Shown one piece after another: positions 8,812 through 17,999 of a stretch of DNA of 64,000 nt. How positions within the stretch are numbered: position 1 is the stretch's first letter; each line of letters begins with the position of its first letter. The notes under the pieces are model-generated. The model had not been told where the DNA came from. It was given only the letters and a program-made list of their open reading frames with translations, and ran no database searches. Source of the stretch: Deltaproteobacteria bacterium (GTDB taxonomy: Bacteria > Myxococcota_A > UBA9160 > SZUA-336); assembly GCA_029261925.1 (NCBI GenBank), contig JAJDAJ010000022.1:1-64000 (forward strand), given 5' to 3'. Made by a program: the position numbers and the translations under genes.

Positions 8812-9468
8812 TCAGCCCCCCGGCGCCCCCAGGTGCTCCGCCAGGAAGGCGACCAGCCGCTTCCAGGCGTCCGCGGCGTCGGCCGCGCGGTAGGTGTCGC
8901 TGCCGTCGCGCATGAAGCCGTGGGGCGCCCCGGGGTAGACCACGATCTCGACCCGCTCGTCGCCGGCGTGATGCGCCTGCACCTTCGCCACGTGCTCGGG
9001 GCTCACGTACGCGTCGGCACCCCCGAAGAACGCCAGCAGCGGGCAGCCCGGCTGCCCCAGGATGCCCTGGATCCCGCCGCCGTAGAACGGCGCCGCCGCC
9101 TGCACGTCGACGCCGGCGACGGCCGCCAGGTAGGTCAGGCGCCCGCCCATGCAGAAGCCCGTGATCCCGATCCGCTCCGCCCCGCGGGACCGCAGCTCCG
9201 CCGCGCAGGCCCGGAGGTCGGCGAGGGCGTCTGCGTCGGCCAGGTCCCGGAAGTGGCCCTCCCAGGCGTCGGCATCGCTGCCGCCGAAGCGGTGGTAGAG
9301 ATCGGGCGCGATCGCCAGGTGCCCCTCGCCGGCGAGCCGCTGACAGACCCGCAGCAGCTGCTGGCTCATCCCGTTGCCCTCCATCACGACGATCACGCCG
9401 GTGCGTGCCGGACGAGGCCCGGGGGCGGCGGGCGAGGCCAGGAAGAAGGGCGGTGGGGCGGCGCTCAT
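8812..9468 (-). CDS. Dienelactone hydrolase family protein
   Basis: 218 residues with the alpha/beta-hydrolase fold of dienelactone hydrolases. The nucleophile elbow GFCMGG places Cys106 as nucleophile. Asp152 (FFGGADAYV) and His183 (APHGFM) complete the Cys-Asp-His triad, so it looks active. Dienelactone hydrolase opens the lactone ring in chloro-/catechol degradation, though many homologs have other esterase roles. It converges with the MFS gene, with 8 bases between the stops. It is divergent from the molybdenum hydroxylase operon starting at 9616. Confidence 0.87.
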   Translation of the reverse strand: MSAAPPPFFLASPAAPGPRPARTGVIVVMEGNGMSQQLLRVCQRLAGEGHLAIAPDLYHRFGGSDADAWEGHFRDLADADALADLRACAAELRSRGAERIGITGFCMGGRLTYLAAVAGVDVQAAAPFYGGGIQGILGQPGCPLLAFFGGADAYVSPEHVAKVQAHHAGDERVEIVVYPGAPHGFMRDGSDTYRAADAADAWKRLVAFLAEHLGAPGG

Positions 9469-9615
9469 CGGGGTTCCTCCCGGCCGGCGGCACGCCCGGA
9501 CACGGGGGCCGCGGCCGCGTTACGATAGCAGGCTGGAGTTCCCCCCAGACCCCCGCCGCGCCCCCCCGGGGCCGCTGTGCTGCGACGCCCCCGGGCGTCC
9601 GCCACGAGAGGAAAG

Positions 9616-10485
9616 ATGCAAGCCACCCGTTACGAGGCGCCGACGACCGTGGACGGCGCGATCGAGCTGCTGCGTGCCGATCCGGGCGCCCGCGTGATCG
9701 CGGGCGGGACGGACCTGCTGGTCCAGTTCCGCACCGGACGCGTCGAGCCCACCGTGTTCGTCGACATCAAGCGCATCCCCGACCTGATGAGCATCCACGT
9801 GGACGGCGATGGCCTGCGCCTGGGCGCCGGCACCCCCTGTGCCCAGATCTTCGAGAGCCAGGACGTGCACGCGCACTGGCCGGGTCTGGCGGAAGCCACG
9901 GACCTGATCGGCTCGTCGCAGATCCAGGGCCGCGCGACGCTGGGCGGGAACCTGTGCAATGCCTCCCCCGCCGCCGACACGGTCCCGGCGCTGATCGTCT
10001 GCAGCGCGCAGGTCGTGATCGCCGGTCCCTCCGGCGAGCGCACCGTGGCCGCCGAGGACTTCGTGCGCGGCCCGGGCGCCAACGCGCTGGAGCCGGGCGA
10101 GTTCGTGGTCCAGATCCGCGCGCCGAAGCCCGCAGCGCGCACGGCCGACGCCTACCTGCGCCTGATCCCGCGCAGCGAGATGGACATCGCGGTGGTGGGC
10201 GCGGGCGTGAGCGTCACGCTCGACAAGAAGGGCAAGTGCACCGCGGCGCGGGTGGCGATCGGCGCCGTGGCGCCGACGGCGCGCCTGGTACCGGCGGCGG
10301 CCGATGCGCTGATCGGGACGAGCATCGACGGCGAGGCACTGGAGCGCGCGGCCGCGGCCGCCAGCGCGGCGGCCGAGCCGATCGACGACAAGCGTGGAAC
10401 CCGGGCGTACCGGGTCAAGGTGACCGGAGTGCTGGTGAAGCGTGCCGCGGCGATCGCCGCCGAGCGCGCGCGGGAGCGGAGCTGA
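9616..10485 (+). CDS. Molybdenum hydroxylase, FAD-binding medium subunit
   Basis: 289 residues of the CoxM/xanthine-dehydrogenase FAD subunit family. It contacts FAD through AGGTDLLVQFRTGR (~30) and TLGGNLCNASPAADTVPAL (~110), both in their expected places. The ATG at 9616 follows AGAGGA at 9607-9612; the upstream ATG-like start at 9577 lacks a site. It is first in a three-subunit operon (medium, 2Fe-2S, large) and overlaps the next gene by one base (TGATG). Electrons pass from the molybdenum centre through the 2Fe-2S subunit to this flavin. The substrate (purine, aldehyde, N-heterocycle or CoA thioester) is not determined. Confidence 0.92.
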   Translation: MQATRYEAPTTVDGAIELLRADPGARVIAGGTDLLVQFRTGRVEPTVFVDIKRIPDLMSIHVDGDGLRLGAGTPCAQIFESQDVHAHWPGLAEATDLIGSSQIQGRATLGGNLCNASPAADTVPALIVCSAQVVIAGPSGERTVAAEDFVRGPGANALEPGEFVVQIRAPKPAARTADAYLRLIPRSEMDIAVVGAGVSVTLDKKGKCTAARVAIGAVAPTARLVPAAADALIGTSIDGEALERAAAAASAAAEPIDDKRGTRAYRVKVTGVLVKRAAAIAAERARERS

Positions 10486-10967
10486 TGGCGCGGCTGCAGA
10501 TCGAGACCGAGATCAACGGCGAGAAGATGGACTTCCTCTGCGAGCCGCAGCAGACGCTGCTGGCCGTGCTGCGCGATGAGCTCGGCCTGACGGGGACCAA
10601 GGAGGGATGCACCACGGGTGACTGCGGCGCGTGCTCGATCATGCTCGACGGGCGCCTGGTGGCGTCGTGCCTGGTGCTGGCCCCGGAGTCGGCGGGCCGC
10701 TCGATCACCACGGTCGAGGGCGTCGCGAGCGGCGAGAGCCTGCACCCGATCCAGCAGAAGTTCCTCGAGCACGCGGCGCTGCAGTGCGGCGTCTGCACGC
10801 CGGGCTTCATCGTCGCCACCAAGGCGCTTCTGGAGAAGAACCCCGACCCGACCGAGGCCGAGGCGCGCTACTTCCTGGCGGGCAATCTCTGCCGCTGCAC
10901 GGGCTACGACAAGATCATCCGCGCCGTGCTCGATGCGGCCGCGGAGCTGCGAGGGGAGTCCGCATGA
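10485..10967 (+). CDS. Molybdenum hydroxylase, 2Fe-2S small subunit
   Basis: 160 residues, the normal size for the iron-sulphur subunit. The plant-type cluster cysteines lie in GCTTGDCGACSIMLDG with a distal Cys in VASCLVL. The second cluster is bound by CGVCTPGF and NLCRCTGY, so all eight ligands are present. It starts by TGATG overlap with the FAD subunit and ends by ATGA overlap with the large subunit. This tight coupling fits equimolar synthesis of one complex. Its ORF frame extends far upstream, but only this start gives a family N-terminus. Confidence 0.95.
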   Translation: MARLQIETEINGEKMDFLCEPQQTLLAVLRDELGLTGTKEGCTTGDCGACSIMLDGRLVASCLVLAPESAGRSITTVEGVASGESLHPIQQKFLEHAALQCGVCTPGFIVATKALLEKNPDPTEAEARYFLAGNLCRCTGYDKIIRAVLDAAAELRGESA

Positions 10968-13225
10968 GCGAGCGCAAGTTCAAGTACGTCGGCACGCGGC
11001 CGATCCGCCACGACGGCCTGGACAAGGTCACCGGCCGGGCCGACTTCGGCGCCGACTACGAGCTGCCGGGGATGCTGCACGGCGCGATCGTGCGCAGCCC
11101 CCACGCCCACGCGCGCATCCTGTCGATCGACACCCGCGAGGCCGAGGCGCTCGAGGGCGTGATGGCGGTGGTCACGGGTGACGACTTCCCGGCGCTCGAG
11201 GCCGACTGGATGGGCGGCGCCGAGGGCGGCATGAGCTTCGCCGACACCGGCCAGAACGTGATGGCGCGCGACAAGGCGCTGTACAACGGACACGCCGTCG
11301 CGGCGGTTGCGGCCACCACGCCCGAGATCGCGCGGGAGGCGGCACGCCGGATCAAGGTCGAGTACGAGCGGCTCCAGCCGGTGCTCGACATCGACGCCGC
11401 GCTCGCGGCCGACGCGCCGATCCTGCACCCCGGTCGGAAGCCCAGCGGACACGAGCCGCTGCCCGAGGGGCCGACCAACATCATGAGCCGGATCTCGTTC
11501 CAGAGCGGCGACGTGGCAAAGGGCTTCGCGGAGGCCGACGTCGTCATCGAGCGCGAGTTCACCACGCCGATGGTCCACCAGGGCTACATCGAGCCGCACG
11601 CCTGCGTGGTGCGCACGGGGGAGGACGGCAAGATCCTGGTCTGGTGCAGCACGCAGGGCCCGTTCGCCGTGCAGACGTTCTCGGCCATGGTGCTGGGCAT
11701 CGACCCGTCGCTGATCAAGGTCATCCCCAGCGAGATCGGCGGCGGCTTCGGCGGCAAGACCACGATCTACCTCGAGCCGGTGGCGATCCAGCTCAGCCGC
11801 AAGGCGGGTCGCCCGGTCAAGCTGGTCATGTCGCGGGAGGATGTCTTCCGAGCCACGGGCCCGACCTCGGGCTCGAAGATGCACATGAAGCTCGGTGCGA
11901 AGCGCGACGGCACGTTCGTCGCCGCGGAGACGTCGCTGTACTACGAGGCCGGCGCCTTCCGGGGCTCGCCCGTGGGCCCCGGCGCGATGACCGTGTTCGG
12001 CTGCTACCGCATCCCGAACTTCTTCATCGAGGGCTACGACGTCGTGGTCAACAAGCCGCGCGTCGCCGCCTACCGGGCGCCCGGCGCGCCGATCTCGAAC
12101 TTCGCCATGGAGTCGGTGGTCGACGAGATGGCCGAGCAGCTCGGCATCGACCCGATCGAGCTGCGGCTCGCCAACGCGGTGACCGAGGGCGACGCCGCTC
12201 CGTACGGCCCGATCTACCAGGCGATCGGCCTGCGTGAGACCCTGCAGGCGGCACGCAGCCACCCGCACTACAAGGCACCCCTGGGCCCGAACCAGGGCCG
12301 CGGTGTGGCCTGCGGCTTCTGGTTCAACGCGGGCATGCAGTCGAGCGCGATCGTCAGCGTGAACATGGACGGCTCGGCCGTCGTGCGCACCGGCAATCCC
12401 GACATCGGCGGCTCGCGCGCCTCGCTGGCCATCATGGCCGCCGAGGAGATCGGCATCCCCGTCGAGCGCATCCGGCCCATGGTCGGCGACACCGAGAGCG
12501 TGGGCTACACCGAGCTCACCGGCGGCAGCCGCGTGACCTTCGCCACTGGCATGGCCGTGATCGAGGCGGCGCAGGACGTCGTGCGCCAGCTGCGCGAGCG
12601 CGCCGCCCGGATCTGGGGCTGCGAGTTCGACGACGTGAAGTGGGAGGACGGCCGCGCGGTCCCGCTCAACGGCGCGGCGGACAAGAACGAGCCGCTCACG
12701 ATCTACCAGATCGCCCCGCAGATGGCGGCCACCGGCGGTCCGATCATCGGGCGTGCGGCGGTCAACCCGCCGATGGCCGGGCCCGGCTTCGCGACCCACA
12801 TCTGCGACATCGAGGTCGATCCCGAGACGGGCCGCAGCGTCGTCAAGCGCTACACCACGATCCAGGACGCCGGCAAGGCGGTGCACCCGAGCTACGTCGA
12901 GGGACAGATGCAGGGCGGCGCCGCCCAGGGCATCGGCTGGGCGCTCAACGAGGAGTACGTGTACGACGACGACGGCGACATGCAGAACCCGGGCTTCCTG
13001 GACTACCGCATGCCCGTCGCCAGCGACCTGCCCATGATCGACACGGTGATCGTCGAGGTCCCGAACCCGATCCACCCCTACGGCGTGCGCGGGGTCGGCG
13101 AGGTGCCGATCGTGCCGCCGCTCGCGGCGGTCGCCAACGCGGTGCACCGGGCCACGGGCGTCCGCTTCACGTCGCTGCCCATGTCCCCGCCGGCGGTCCT
13201 GGCCGCGCTCGACGCGCGCGCCTGA
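10964..13225 (+). CDS. Molybdenum hydroxylase, molybdopterin-binding large subunit
   Basis: 753 residues of the xanthine-dehydrogenase/aldehyde-oxidase large-subunit family. The start by ATGA overlap at 10964 gives MSERKFKYVGTRPIRHDGLDKVTG, the classic start of the a/b hammerhead domain. Molybdopterin contacts include EIGGGFGGK, and the active-site loop reads AAYRAPGAP. The catalytic Glu is in GVRGVGEVPIVPP near the C-terminus. The loop is not the AYRCSFR signature of form I CO dehydrogenase, so CO oxidation is unlikely. The substrate is open: xanthine, heteroaromatic or aldehyde-like. The large number of CoA and aromatic catabolic genes nearby favours a degradative hydroxylation, by inference. 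Confidence 0.93.
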   Translation: MSERKFKYVGTRPIRHDGLDKVTGRADFGADYELPGMLHGAIVRSPHAHARILSIDTREAEALEGVMAVVTGDDFPALEADWMGGAEGGMSFADTGQNVMARDKALYNGHAVAAVAATTPEIAREAARRIKVEYERLQPVLDIDAALAADAPILHPGRKPSGHEPLPEGPTNIMSRISFQSGDVAKGFAEADVVIEREFTTPMVHQGYIEPHACVVRTGEDGKILVWCSTQGPFAVQTFSAMVLGIDPSLIKVIPSEIGGGFGGKTTIYLEPVAIQLSRKAGRPVKLVMSREDVFRATGPTSGSKMHMKLGAKRDGTFVAAETSLYYEAGAFRGSPVGPGAMTVFGCYRIPNFFIEGYDVVVNKPRVAAYRAPGAPISNFAMESVVDEMAEQLGIDPIELRLANAVTEGDAAPYGPIYQAIGLRETLQAARSHPHYKAPLGPNQGRGVACGFWFNAGMQSSAIVSVNMDGSAVVRTGNPDIGGSRASLAIMAAEEIGIPVERIRPMVGDTESVGYTELTGGSRVTFATGMAVIEAAQDVVRQLRERAARIWGCEFDDVKWEDGRAVPLNGAADKNEPLTIYQIAPQMAATGGPIIGRAAVNPPMAGPGFATHICDIEVDPETGRSVVKRYTTIQDAGKAVHPSYVEGQMQGGAAQGIGWALNEEYVYDDDGDMQNPGFLDYRMPVASDLPMIDTVIVEVPNPIHPYGVRGVGEVPIVPPLAAVANAVHRATGVRFTSLPMSPPAVLAALDARA

Positions 13226-13229
13226 GACC

Positions 13230-13472
13230 GTGGCGGTCGTCGTCTTCTCGAGCGCGCTCCGCGGTCACGTCGACGGGGCGGAGCGCCTCGAGATCGACGC
13301 GGCGCGCGTCAAGGAGCTGATCGACGCGCTGGTCGAGCGTCACCCCGGGCTGCGCGAGCCGCTGGCGCAGATGGCGGTGGCGATCGACGGGCAGATCCAC
13401 GGCGACGCCCGCTACATGAGCCTGAAGCCCGACAGCGAGATCCACTTCGTGCCGAAGATCGGCGGCGGCTGA
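13230..13472 (+). CDS. MoaD/ThiS-family ubiquitin-like protein
   Basis: 80 residues ending in IGGG, the C-terminal Gly-Gly(-Gly) expected for beta-grasp sulphur carriers. These are thiocarboxylated and donate sulphur in molybdopterin (MoaD) or thiazole (ThiS) synthesis. The GTG at 13230 is 4 bases after the molybdenum hydroxylase large-subunit stop, so it is the fourth gene of that operon. No MoaE or MoeB is adjacent. It may supply sulphur for molybdopterin dithiolene or for the terminal sulphido ligand, or be a stand-alone carrier. The context supports a cofactor role, but that is inference. Confidence 0.8.
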   Translation: MAVVVFSSALRGHVDGAERLEIDAARVKELIDALVERHPGLREPLAQMAVAIDGQIHGDARYMSLKPDSEIHFVPKIGGG

Positions 13473-13476
13473 GCGC

Positions 13477-13497
13477 GAGCCCGGCCGCCGCCGGCTC
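13477..13497. terminator. Hairpin between convergent MoaD-like and TonB-receptor genes
   Basis: GAGCCCGGC (13477-13485) pairs with GCCGGCTC (13490-13497) with one bulged C and a four-base loop. It fills the short gap between the two convergent stops. No U-tract. Confidence 0.35.
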
Positions 13498-13501
13498 TGG
13501 A

Positions 13502-15679
13502 TCAGAAGTCGGCGCGCACCTCGAAGCCGTACACGCGGCCTTCCTTCAGCGGCGTGAAGGTGCCGAACGGCGTGATGGTATCGCCGCCCTCGAAGCGCTC
13601 GTCGAGCAGGTTCTTGCCGTAGGCGGTGAACGTCAGCGGCGAGTCGAAGAGCGCCAGCGACAGGCTCGCGAACAGGAGGCTGCCGCTCGACAGCACCCCC
13701 ACGTTGTTGTCGGTGTACTTCGAGTCGTCACGGTACGACCAGTTGGCCTGGCTGGTCAGGATCCCCGTGTCGCCCACGACCAGGTCGTGCGTGACGCCGA
13801 AGCTGGCGCTCCAGCGGGTCAGGCGCGGGATGTCGAGCTGCCGGTCGTCGCCGTCGACCGTTCCGTCCCCGTTCAGGTCGAAGGTCACGCGCTTGTACTC
13901 GCCGTGCGTGTACCCGAGCGAGCCGCGCAGGGCCAGGCTGTCGGTGACCAGGGCCGTGAACTCGCCCTCGAAGCCGAAGATCTCGGCATCGGCGGTGTTC
14001 CGCGTGACCTGGGAGACGCCGAACGGCCCCGGCTCGTTGATCTCGCGCTGCATGTCGTCCATCTGGTTGAAGAACCCGGCCAGTCCGAGCCGCACACGCC
14101 CGTCGGAGAGCGTCGTCTTCAGGCCCAGCTCGAAGCTGTCCTGCTCCTCCTCGTCGAACGGTCCCGGCCCGAAGGACGGGTGCGTGTTGCGCAGGTTGTA
14201 GCCGCCGCTGCGGAAGCCCTTGGTGTAGTGGCCGTAGACCTGGGTGCTGTCGCCGGTCCACCACTGGAAGCCGATCTTGGGAGTGACGCTGCTCCAGTCG
14301 TCGTCGTCGACGAAGTCGAAGGTGGTGCAGCCGCGCGTGGCAAACGTGCACGGGGACGGTACGCCGATGGTGGCGACGTCGACCTCCTTGTCCTCGTAGG
14401 TGTAGCGCAGGCCCAGGATCAGCGTGAAGGCGTCGCTCAGGTCGATGTCGGTCTGTCCGAACACGCCCCAGGTCTCCGTCTCCTGGTCGCCGCCGAAGGT
14501 GCTGTCGAGCCCCGAGGGCGGGATCAGCCGCCGCTCGCGGTAGACGATGTCCTGCGTGAAGTAGTAGGCGCCGACGGTCACATCGAAGCTGTCGTTGAAG
14601 CGGCCCGAGTAGCGCAGCTCATTGCTCCACTGGTCCTGGTCGAGGAGGCTCGCGGCGTGGAACAGGAAGCTCGCGGTCGCGTCGATGTCGGAGTAGGCCT
14701 CCTGGTCGACCTGCCGGTAGCCCACGATGTTGGTGATCTTGCCTCCGTCGCCGAAGGGCACGTACCAGCCGGTCTCGAAGCTGACGTGGTCCCACTCCAG
14801 ATCGGAGAGGCCCTTCTCGTCGTTGGCGAAGTCGAAGCCGTCGAAGAACGATCGATTCTGCGCGGCTGGACCGTCGGCGTCGGTGTCACCGTGCTCGTAG
14901 GCGAGGTGGAACTCGAGATTCTCGCTGGGCGTGAAGGTGAAGCTCGGCCGGATCAGGAAGGTCTCCTCCTCGATCGGGTCATCGCTGCCCACGACCTCGT
15001 TGTCGAACCAGCCGCGGTCCTTGCGGAACTGCACCGAGATGCGCGCCTTGAGCACCTCGTCGATCAGCGGCCCGGAGACCGCAGCGGCAAAGAGCTTCTC
15101 GTTGCCGGTCTCGATCGCGGCCCTGGCCGAGGCCTCGAACTGGTCGCTGGGTCGCTTGCTGCGCAGCAGCACGGCACCGCCGGTCACGTTGCGCCCGAAC
15201 AGCAGCCCCTGCGGACCACGCAGCACCTCGACCGCCTCGAGGTCGAAGGTGTCCACGACCACGCCCTGGTTCACACCCAGGTAGACGCCGTCGAGGAAGA
15301 CCCCGACGGTGGGATCGATCGAGGGGATGGAGCTGTTGATGCCCAGGCCCCGGACCATGAAGTTCGCCACGCCCTTGGTCGTGCCGACCGAGTCCAGGGC
15401 CACGTTGGGCATCGAGAACGACAGGCCCTCGAGGTCGCGGACCTGGAGCGCATCGATCTGCTCGCCGCTGTAGGCGGTGACGCTGACCGGGACGTCCTGG
15501 AGCTCCTCGGCCGCGCTCTTCTTGGTCGCGGTGACCGTGATCGACTCGATCAGCTTGCGGGCCGAGCCCTGCCTGTCGGCGCCCGGGTCCTGCGCATCGG
15601 CCGGTGCCGGAGCGAGTCCGCAGACGAGAATGGCTCCGAGCGCGAGCCACCAGGCCCGCGCGCACGCGAGATCACGCAT
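13502..15679 (-). CDS. TonB-dependent outer-membrane receptor
   Basis: 725 residues. It has a signal peptide (hydrophobic ALGAILVCGLAPAPADA, cleavage before Q30), then a TonB-box-like ESITVTATKK. The plug domain (~55-180) contains VPVSVTAYSGEQIDALQVRD and VEVLRGPQGLLFGRNVTGGAV, and the 22-strand barrel ends in a terminal Phe (FEVRADF). The family imports siderophores, cobalamin, sugars or hydrophobic compounds across the outer membrane with energy from TonB-ExbBD. The plug resembles the broad non-siderophore branch often seen in catabolic proteobacteria. No regulator or inner-membrane partner is adjacent. The ligand is unknown. Confidence 0.92.
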   Translation of the reverse strand: MRDLACARAWWLALGAILVCGLAPAPADAQDPGADRQGSARKLIESITVTATKKSAAEELQDVPVSVTAYSGEQIDALQVRDLEGLSFSMPNVALDSVGTTKGVANFMVRGLGINSSIPSIDPTVGVFLDGVYLGVNQGVVVDTFDLEAVEVLRGPQGLLFGRNVTGGAVLLRSKRPSDQFEASARAAIETGNEKLFAAAVSGPLIDEVLKARISVQFRKDRGWFDNEVVGSDDPIEEETFLIRPSFTFTPSENLEFHLAYEHGDTDADGPAAQNRSFFDGFDFANDEKGLSDLEWDHVSFETGWYVPFGDGGKITNIVGYRQVDQEAYSDIDATASFLFHAASLLDQDQWSNELRYSGRFNDSFDVTVGAYYFTQDIVYRERRLIPPSGLDSTFGGDQETETWGVFGQTDIDLSDAFTLILGLRYTYEDKEVDVATIGVPSPCTFATRGCTTFDFVDDDDWSSVTPKIGFQWWTGDSTQVYGHYTKGFRSGGYNLRNTHPSFGPGPFDEEEQDSFELGLKTTLSDGRVRLGLAGFFNQMDDMQREINEPGPFGVSQVTRNTADAEIFGFEGEFTALVTDSLALRGSLGYTHGEYKRVTFDLNGDGTVDGDDRQLDIPRLTRWSASFGVTHDLVVGDTGILTSQANWSYRDDSKYTDNNVGVLSSGSLLFASLSLALFDSPLTFTAYGKNLLDERFEGGDTITPFGTFTPLKEGRVYGFEVRADF

Positions 15680-15764
15680 CTCGATCCCCTCTTCTGGCTG
15701 GCATCGCGATCCGGGAACCGCGATCCCCGAAAGCTAGCGCTCCCGGAGCCGAGGGGAAACGAAA

Positions 15765-16622
15765 TCAGGGCGCTCCGACCAGGTTCACCTTGATCTCCGC
15801 GCCGACGCCGCCTTCCATCCCGAAGTCGACGTCGGGCTTGTACTGGGCGAAATCCTTCTCGTCGAGGATCTCGTCGGGGATGGCCACGCTCGGGACCGCG
15901 GAGACGAGCTCGATCCCCGTCCGCGTCTGGTCCCGCACGTCGCGCACGGTCATGTCGTGGGGCACCCAGTAGTTGCCGACCAGGAGCACCGCCTCGGGAT
16001 CGGCGGTCGCGCTCTTGCGCAGCTTGCCGCCCTTCTCGTACAGGCCCATCTGGAGCACCACGCAGCGCTCGCGGTCGATCACCGCCTGTACCTGCTCGTA
16101 GGCCGAGGAGCCCTCCTCGGGCTTCATCTTGACCCGGTAGACCGGTCGCCCCGCCAGCTCGGCCTTCTCGATCGAGGTCACCGGCGACAGCAGCACGCCC
16201 TGCAGGCGCAGGAAGTCCTCGTACGAGAGATCGGTGCCGATCAGCATCTGGCTCCAGTCGCTCGAGTCGAGCTTGCGCGCATCGCCGAGCTCCGGTGTGT
16301 GCAGATGCAGCTCCGGCACGCCGTTGCGCTCGGAGATCAGCACGCCCGAGCCCTCGACCTCGTCGGGCGCGGTGAAGTGCAGCAGCACCCGACGGTCGCC
16401 GTTGTCGCCCTGGCGCGAGAAGATCAGCATCTCCGTCTCGCGCTCCTGGCCGGCCCGGTCGACGCTCGTCATGCGCAGGCTGCGCAGGTCGTCGGCCCGG
16501 GGCACGTTGCGCGCCAGGCAGGCTCGCAGCTCGGCCTCGGTCGGCTCCGCGGCGAGCGGGGAGATGCCGGGCGCCAGGAGCGCCACGGCCACGAAGGTCA
16601 TCCATCCGCTGATTCGCATCAT
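15765..16622 (-). CDS. Outer membrane lipoprotein-sorting (LolA-like) protein
   Basis: 285 residues with a signal peptide (hydrophobic FVAVALLAPGISPLAAE). The rest matches the outer-membrane lipoprotein-sorting family (COG2834-like, half-barrel fold related to LolA/LolB). Typical stretches are ETEMLIFSRQGDNGDRRVL and SYEDFLRLQG. Family members are periplasmic and often encoded beside RND/MMPL transporters or envelope genes, where they may carry lipids or lipoproteins. Its ATG at 16622 overlaps the stop of the upstream SRPBCC gene by ATGA, so the two are translationally coupled. An ATG three bases further in is an alternative start. The TonB receptor gene follows after 85 bases. Confidence 0.8.
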   Translation of the reverse strand: MMRISGWMTFVAVALLAPGISPLAAEPTEAELRACLARNVPRADDLRSLRMTSVDRAGQERETEMLIFSRQGDNGDRRVLLHFTAPDEVEGSGVLISERNGVPELHLHTPELGDARKLDSSDWSQMLIGTDLSYEDFLRLQGVLLSPVTSIEKAELAGRPVYRVKMKPEEGSSAYEQVQAVIDRERCVVLQMGLYEKGGKLRKSATADPEAVLLVGNYWVPHDMTVRDVRDQTRTGIELVSAVPSVAIPDEILDEKDFAQYKPDVDFGMEGGVGAEIKVNLVGAP

Positions 16623-17035
16623 GCCTCTTCGATCCTGTCCTGCAGCGTGCTCGCGATCTCCTCGAGCTTCGAGCGCACGCCGCCCTTGAGCGGAAGCTCG
16701 GGCACCAGTGCCCGGGTCCGACCGTCCAGCGACACGCTCACGCGCGTGCCGCCACCCACCGGCCTCAGCCGGATCTCACCCTCGAGCTTTCGCCAGACGC
16801 TGCCCTCGCAGATCTTGTGAAAGCGCACGTTCCCGTTCGTCCCGGTCTGGAAGACGAAGCGCAGCTTCGTCTCCGTGCCCGCGACCTGCACCCGGGTGAG
16901 CGTCTCGCGCACGCCGCCGTCGCTCCGGGTGATCTCCGTGCGCGGCAGCAGCGTCGTGTAGAGCTGGTCGTCGTCGAGAATGCGCGCGACCTGGTCGCGC
17001 TCGACGTCGACCGAGAACTCCTTCTCGAGATGCAT
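16619..17035 (-). CDS. SRPBCC (START/Bet v1-like) domain protein
   Basis: 138 residues, a single helix-grip fold of the SRPBCC/polyketide-cyclase type. It opens with MHLEKEFSVDVERDQVARIL and closes with the long helix LKGGVRSKLEEIASTLQD. No signal peptide, so probably cytoplasmic. These domains bind hydrophobic ligands in a deep cavity. It overlaps the lipoprotein-sorting gene by four bases. A lipid- or sterol-like ligand shared by the pair is possible but not shown. Confidence 0.7.
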   Translation of the reverse strand: MHLEKEFSVDVERDQVARILDDDQLYTTLLPRTEITRSDGGVRETLTRVQVAGTETKLRFVFQTGTNGNVRFHKICEGSVWRKLEGEIRLRPVGGGTRVSVSLDGRTRALVPELPLKGGVRSKLEEIASTLQDRIEEA

Positions 17036-17099
17036 CAGCCTCCCCCGGGTCTCGCGGGTCGCGGCAGCATAGCACCCCCGGATCGACGCCCGCCGGGCG

Positions 17100-17798
17100 T
17101 CAGCCCAGCACGTACTCCGACGTGGGGTGCGACTCCATGTACTCCAGGTCGAGGAAGCGCTGGCAGCTGTCCATCATCCGCGCCAGTCGCTCCTGGTACT
17201 CCTGGTCGTTGCGCGCGTAGTCGTAGAAGACCCAGGGATCGGTCAGGGCCTCGATCGGGAAGTTCTCCTCGACCAGCGCGGTGAAGCGGGGATTCCCCGG
17301 GGTCAGCGAGCGCACGATCTCGTTGCGGACGTACCCGAACGTGGACTGGGTCTCGATCGCGACCCGCCGGTGCAGGCCGTGCCAGGTCTCGATGAACTTC
17401 TCGTAGGAGACGTCGGCGCGCCGCGTGACCAGGCCGATCGTGCTCACGCCCGGGGTGCGCTCGCCGTGCGGTACCAGCTGGGTGCGATTGAGGATCGGCA
17501 CCGACTCCACGACCAGCCAGCCGTGCAGCTCCAGGGCGTGCTCGCCCAGGACCGCCTCGCAGCCCTCGCGCTCGTCGGCGTCCTCCATCCAGAAGGTGAC
17601 CATGGCGCGCATGGGCGGCTCGATCATGCGGATACGGATCGCCTCGCCCTGGGCCACGTCCTCGTCGTTCACGTTGACCTGGACGTGGATCGCGCCCGCG
17701 TCGCGCAGCCGGGGCGCGGACTTCTCGATCAGCGCGTCGCGCAGGCTCGCGCCCGAGACCCCGTCGCTCTGGCGAATGACGTAGGCCAGCTTCTCCAT
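17100..17798 (-). CDS. EthD domain-containing protein
   Basis: 232 residues with two ferredoxin-like alpha+beta halves of the EthD/dimeric alpha-beta-barrel type. The second half has the family-like THR/ETWHGLHRRVAIETQS segment and the C-terminal DPWVFYDYARNDQEYQ. The ATG at 17798 follows AGGAGGG at close spacing. The same frame runs far upstream to 19187 without a real N-terminus, so this start is firm. EthD-type proteins act in ether, polyketide or steroid side-chain degradation, or as small lyases/monooxygenases. The exact reaction is unknown. It is divergent from the SDR operon at 18000. Confidence 0.75.
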   Translation of the reverse strand: MEKLAYVIRQSDGVSGASLRDALIEKSAPRLRDAGAIHVQVNVNDEDVAQGEAIRIRMIEPPMRAMVTFWMEDADEREGCEAVLGEHALELHGWLVVESVPILNRTQLVPHGERTPGVSTIGLVTRRADVSYEKFIETWHGLHRRVAIETQSTFGYVRNEIVRSLTPGNPRFTALVEENFPIEALTDPWVFYDYARNDQEYQERLARMMDSCQRFLDLEYMESHPTSEYVLG

Positions 17799-17999
17799 GA
17801 GCCCTCCTGGAAGCCGGCATTGTACGGTCCAACGCCCCGGGACTGCCGGAATTCGGAGCGCCGGGAACGCGCGGGAGGGAGCAGGCGCTGCCAGATCCCC
17901 GCAGCCCGCCGGGGCGAAAGTCGCCGGGACACCCGGACGTGAGCTCACTTGGCCGGAGATCCGGCCCGCGTCATGATCGACGCTCGCCCGGGAGGCCCC

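Noticed and set aside
10964-13225. Aerobic CO dehydrogenase large subunit
   Set aside because: The active-site loop is AAYRAPGAP, not the AYRCSFR signature of form I CO dehydrogenase.
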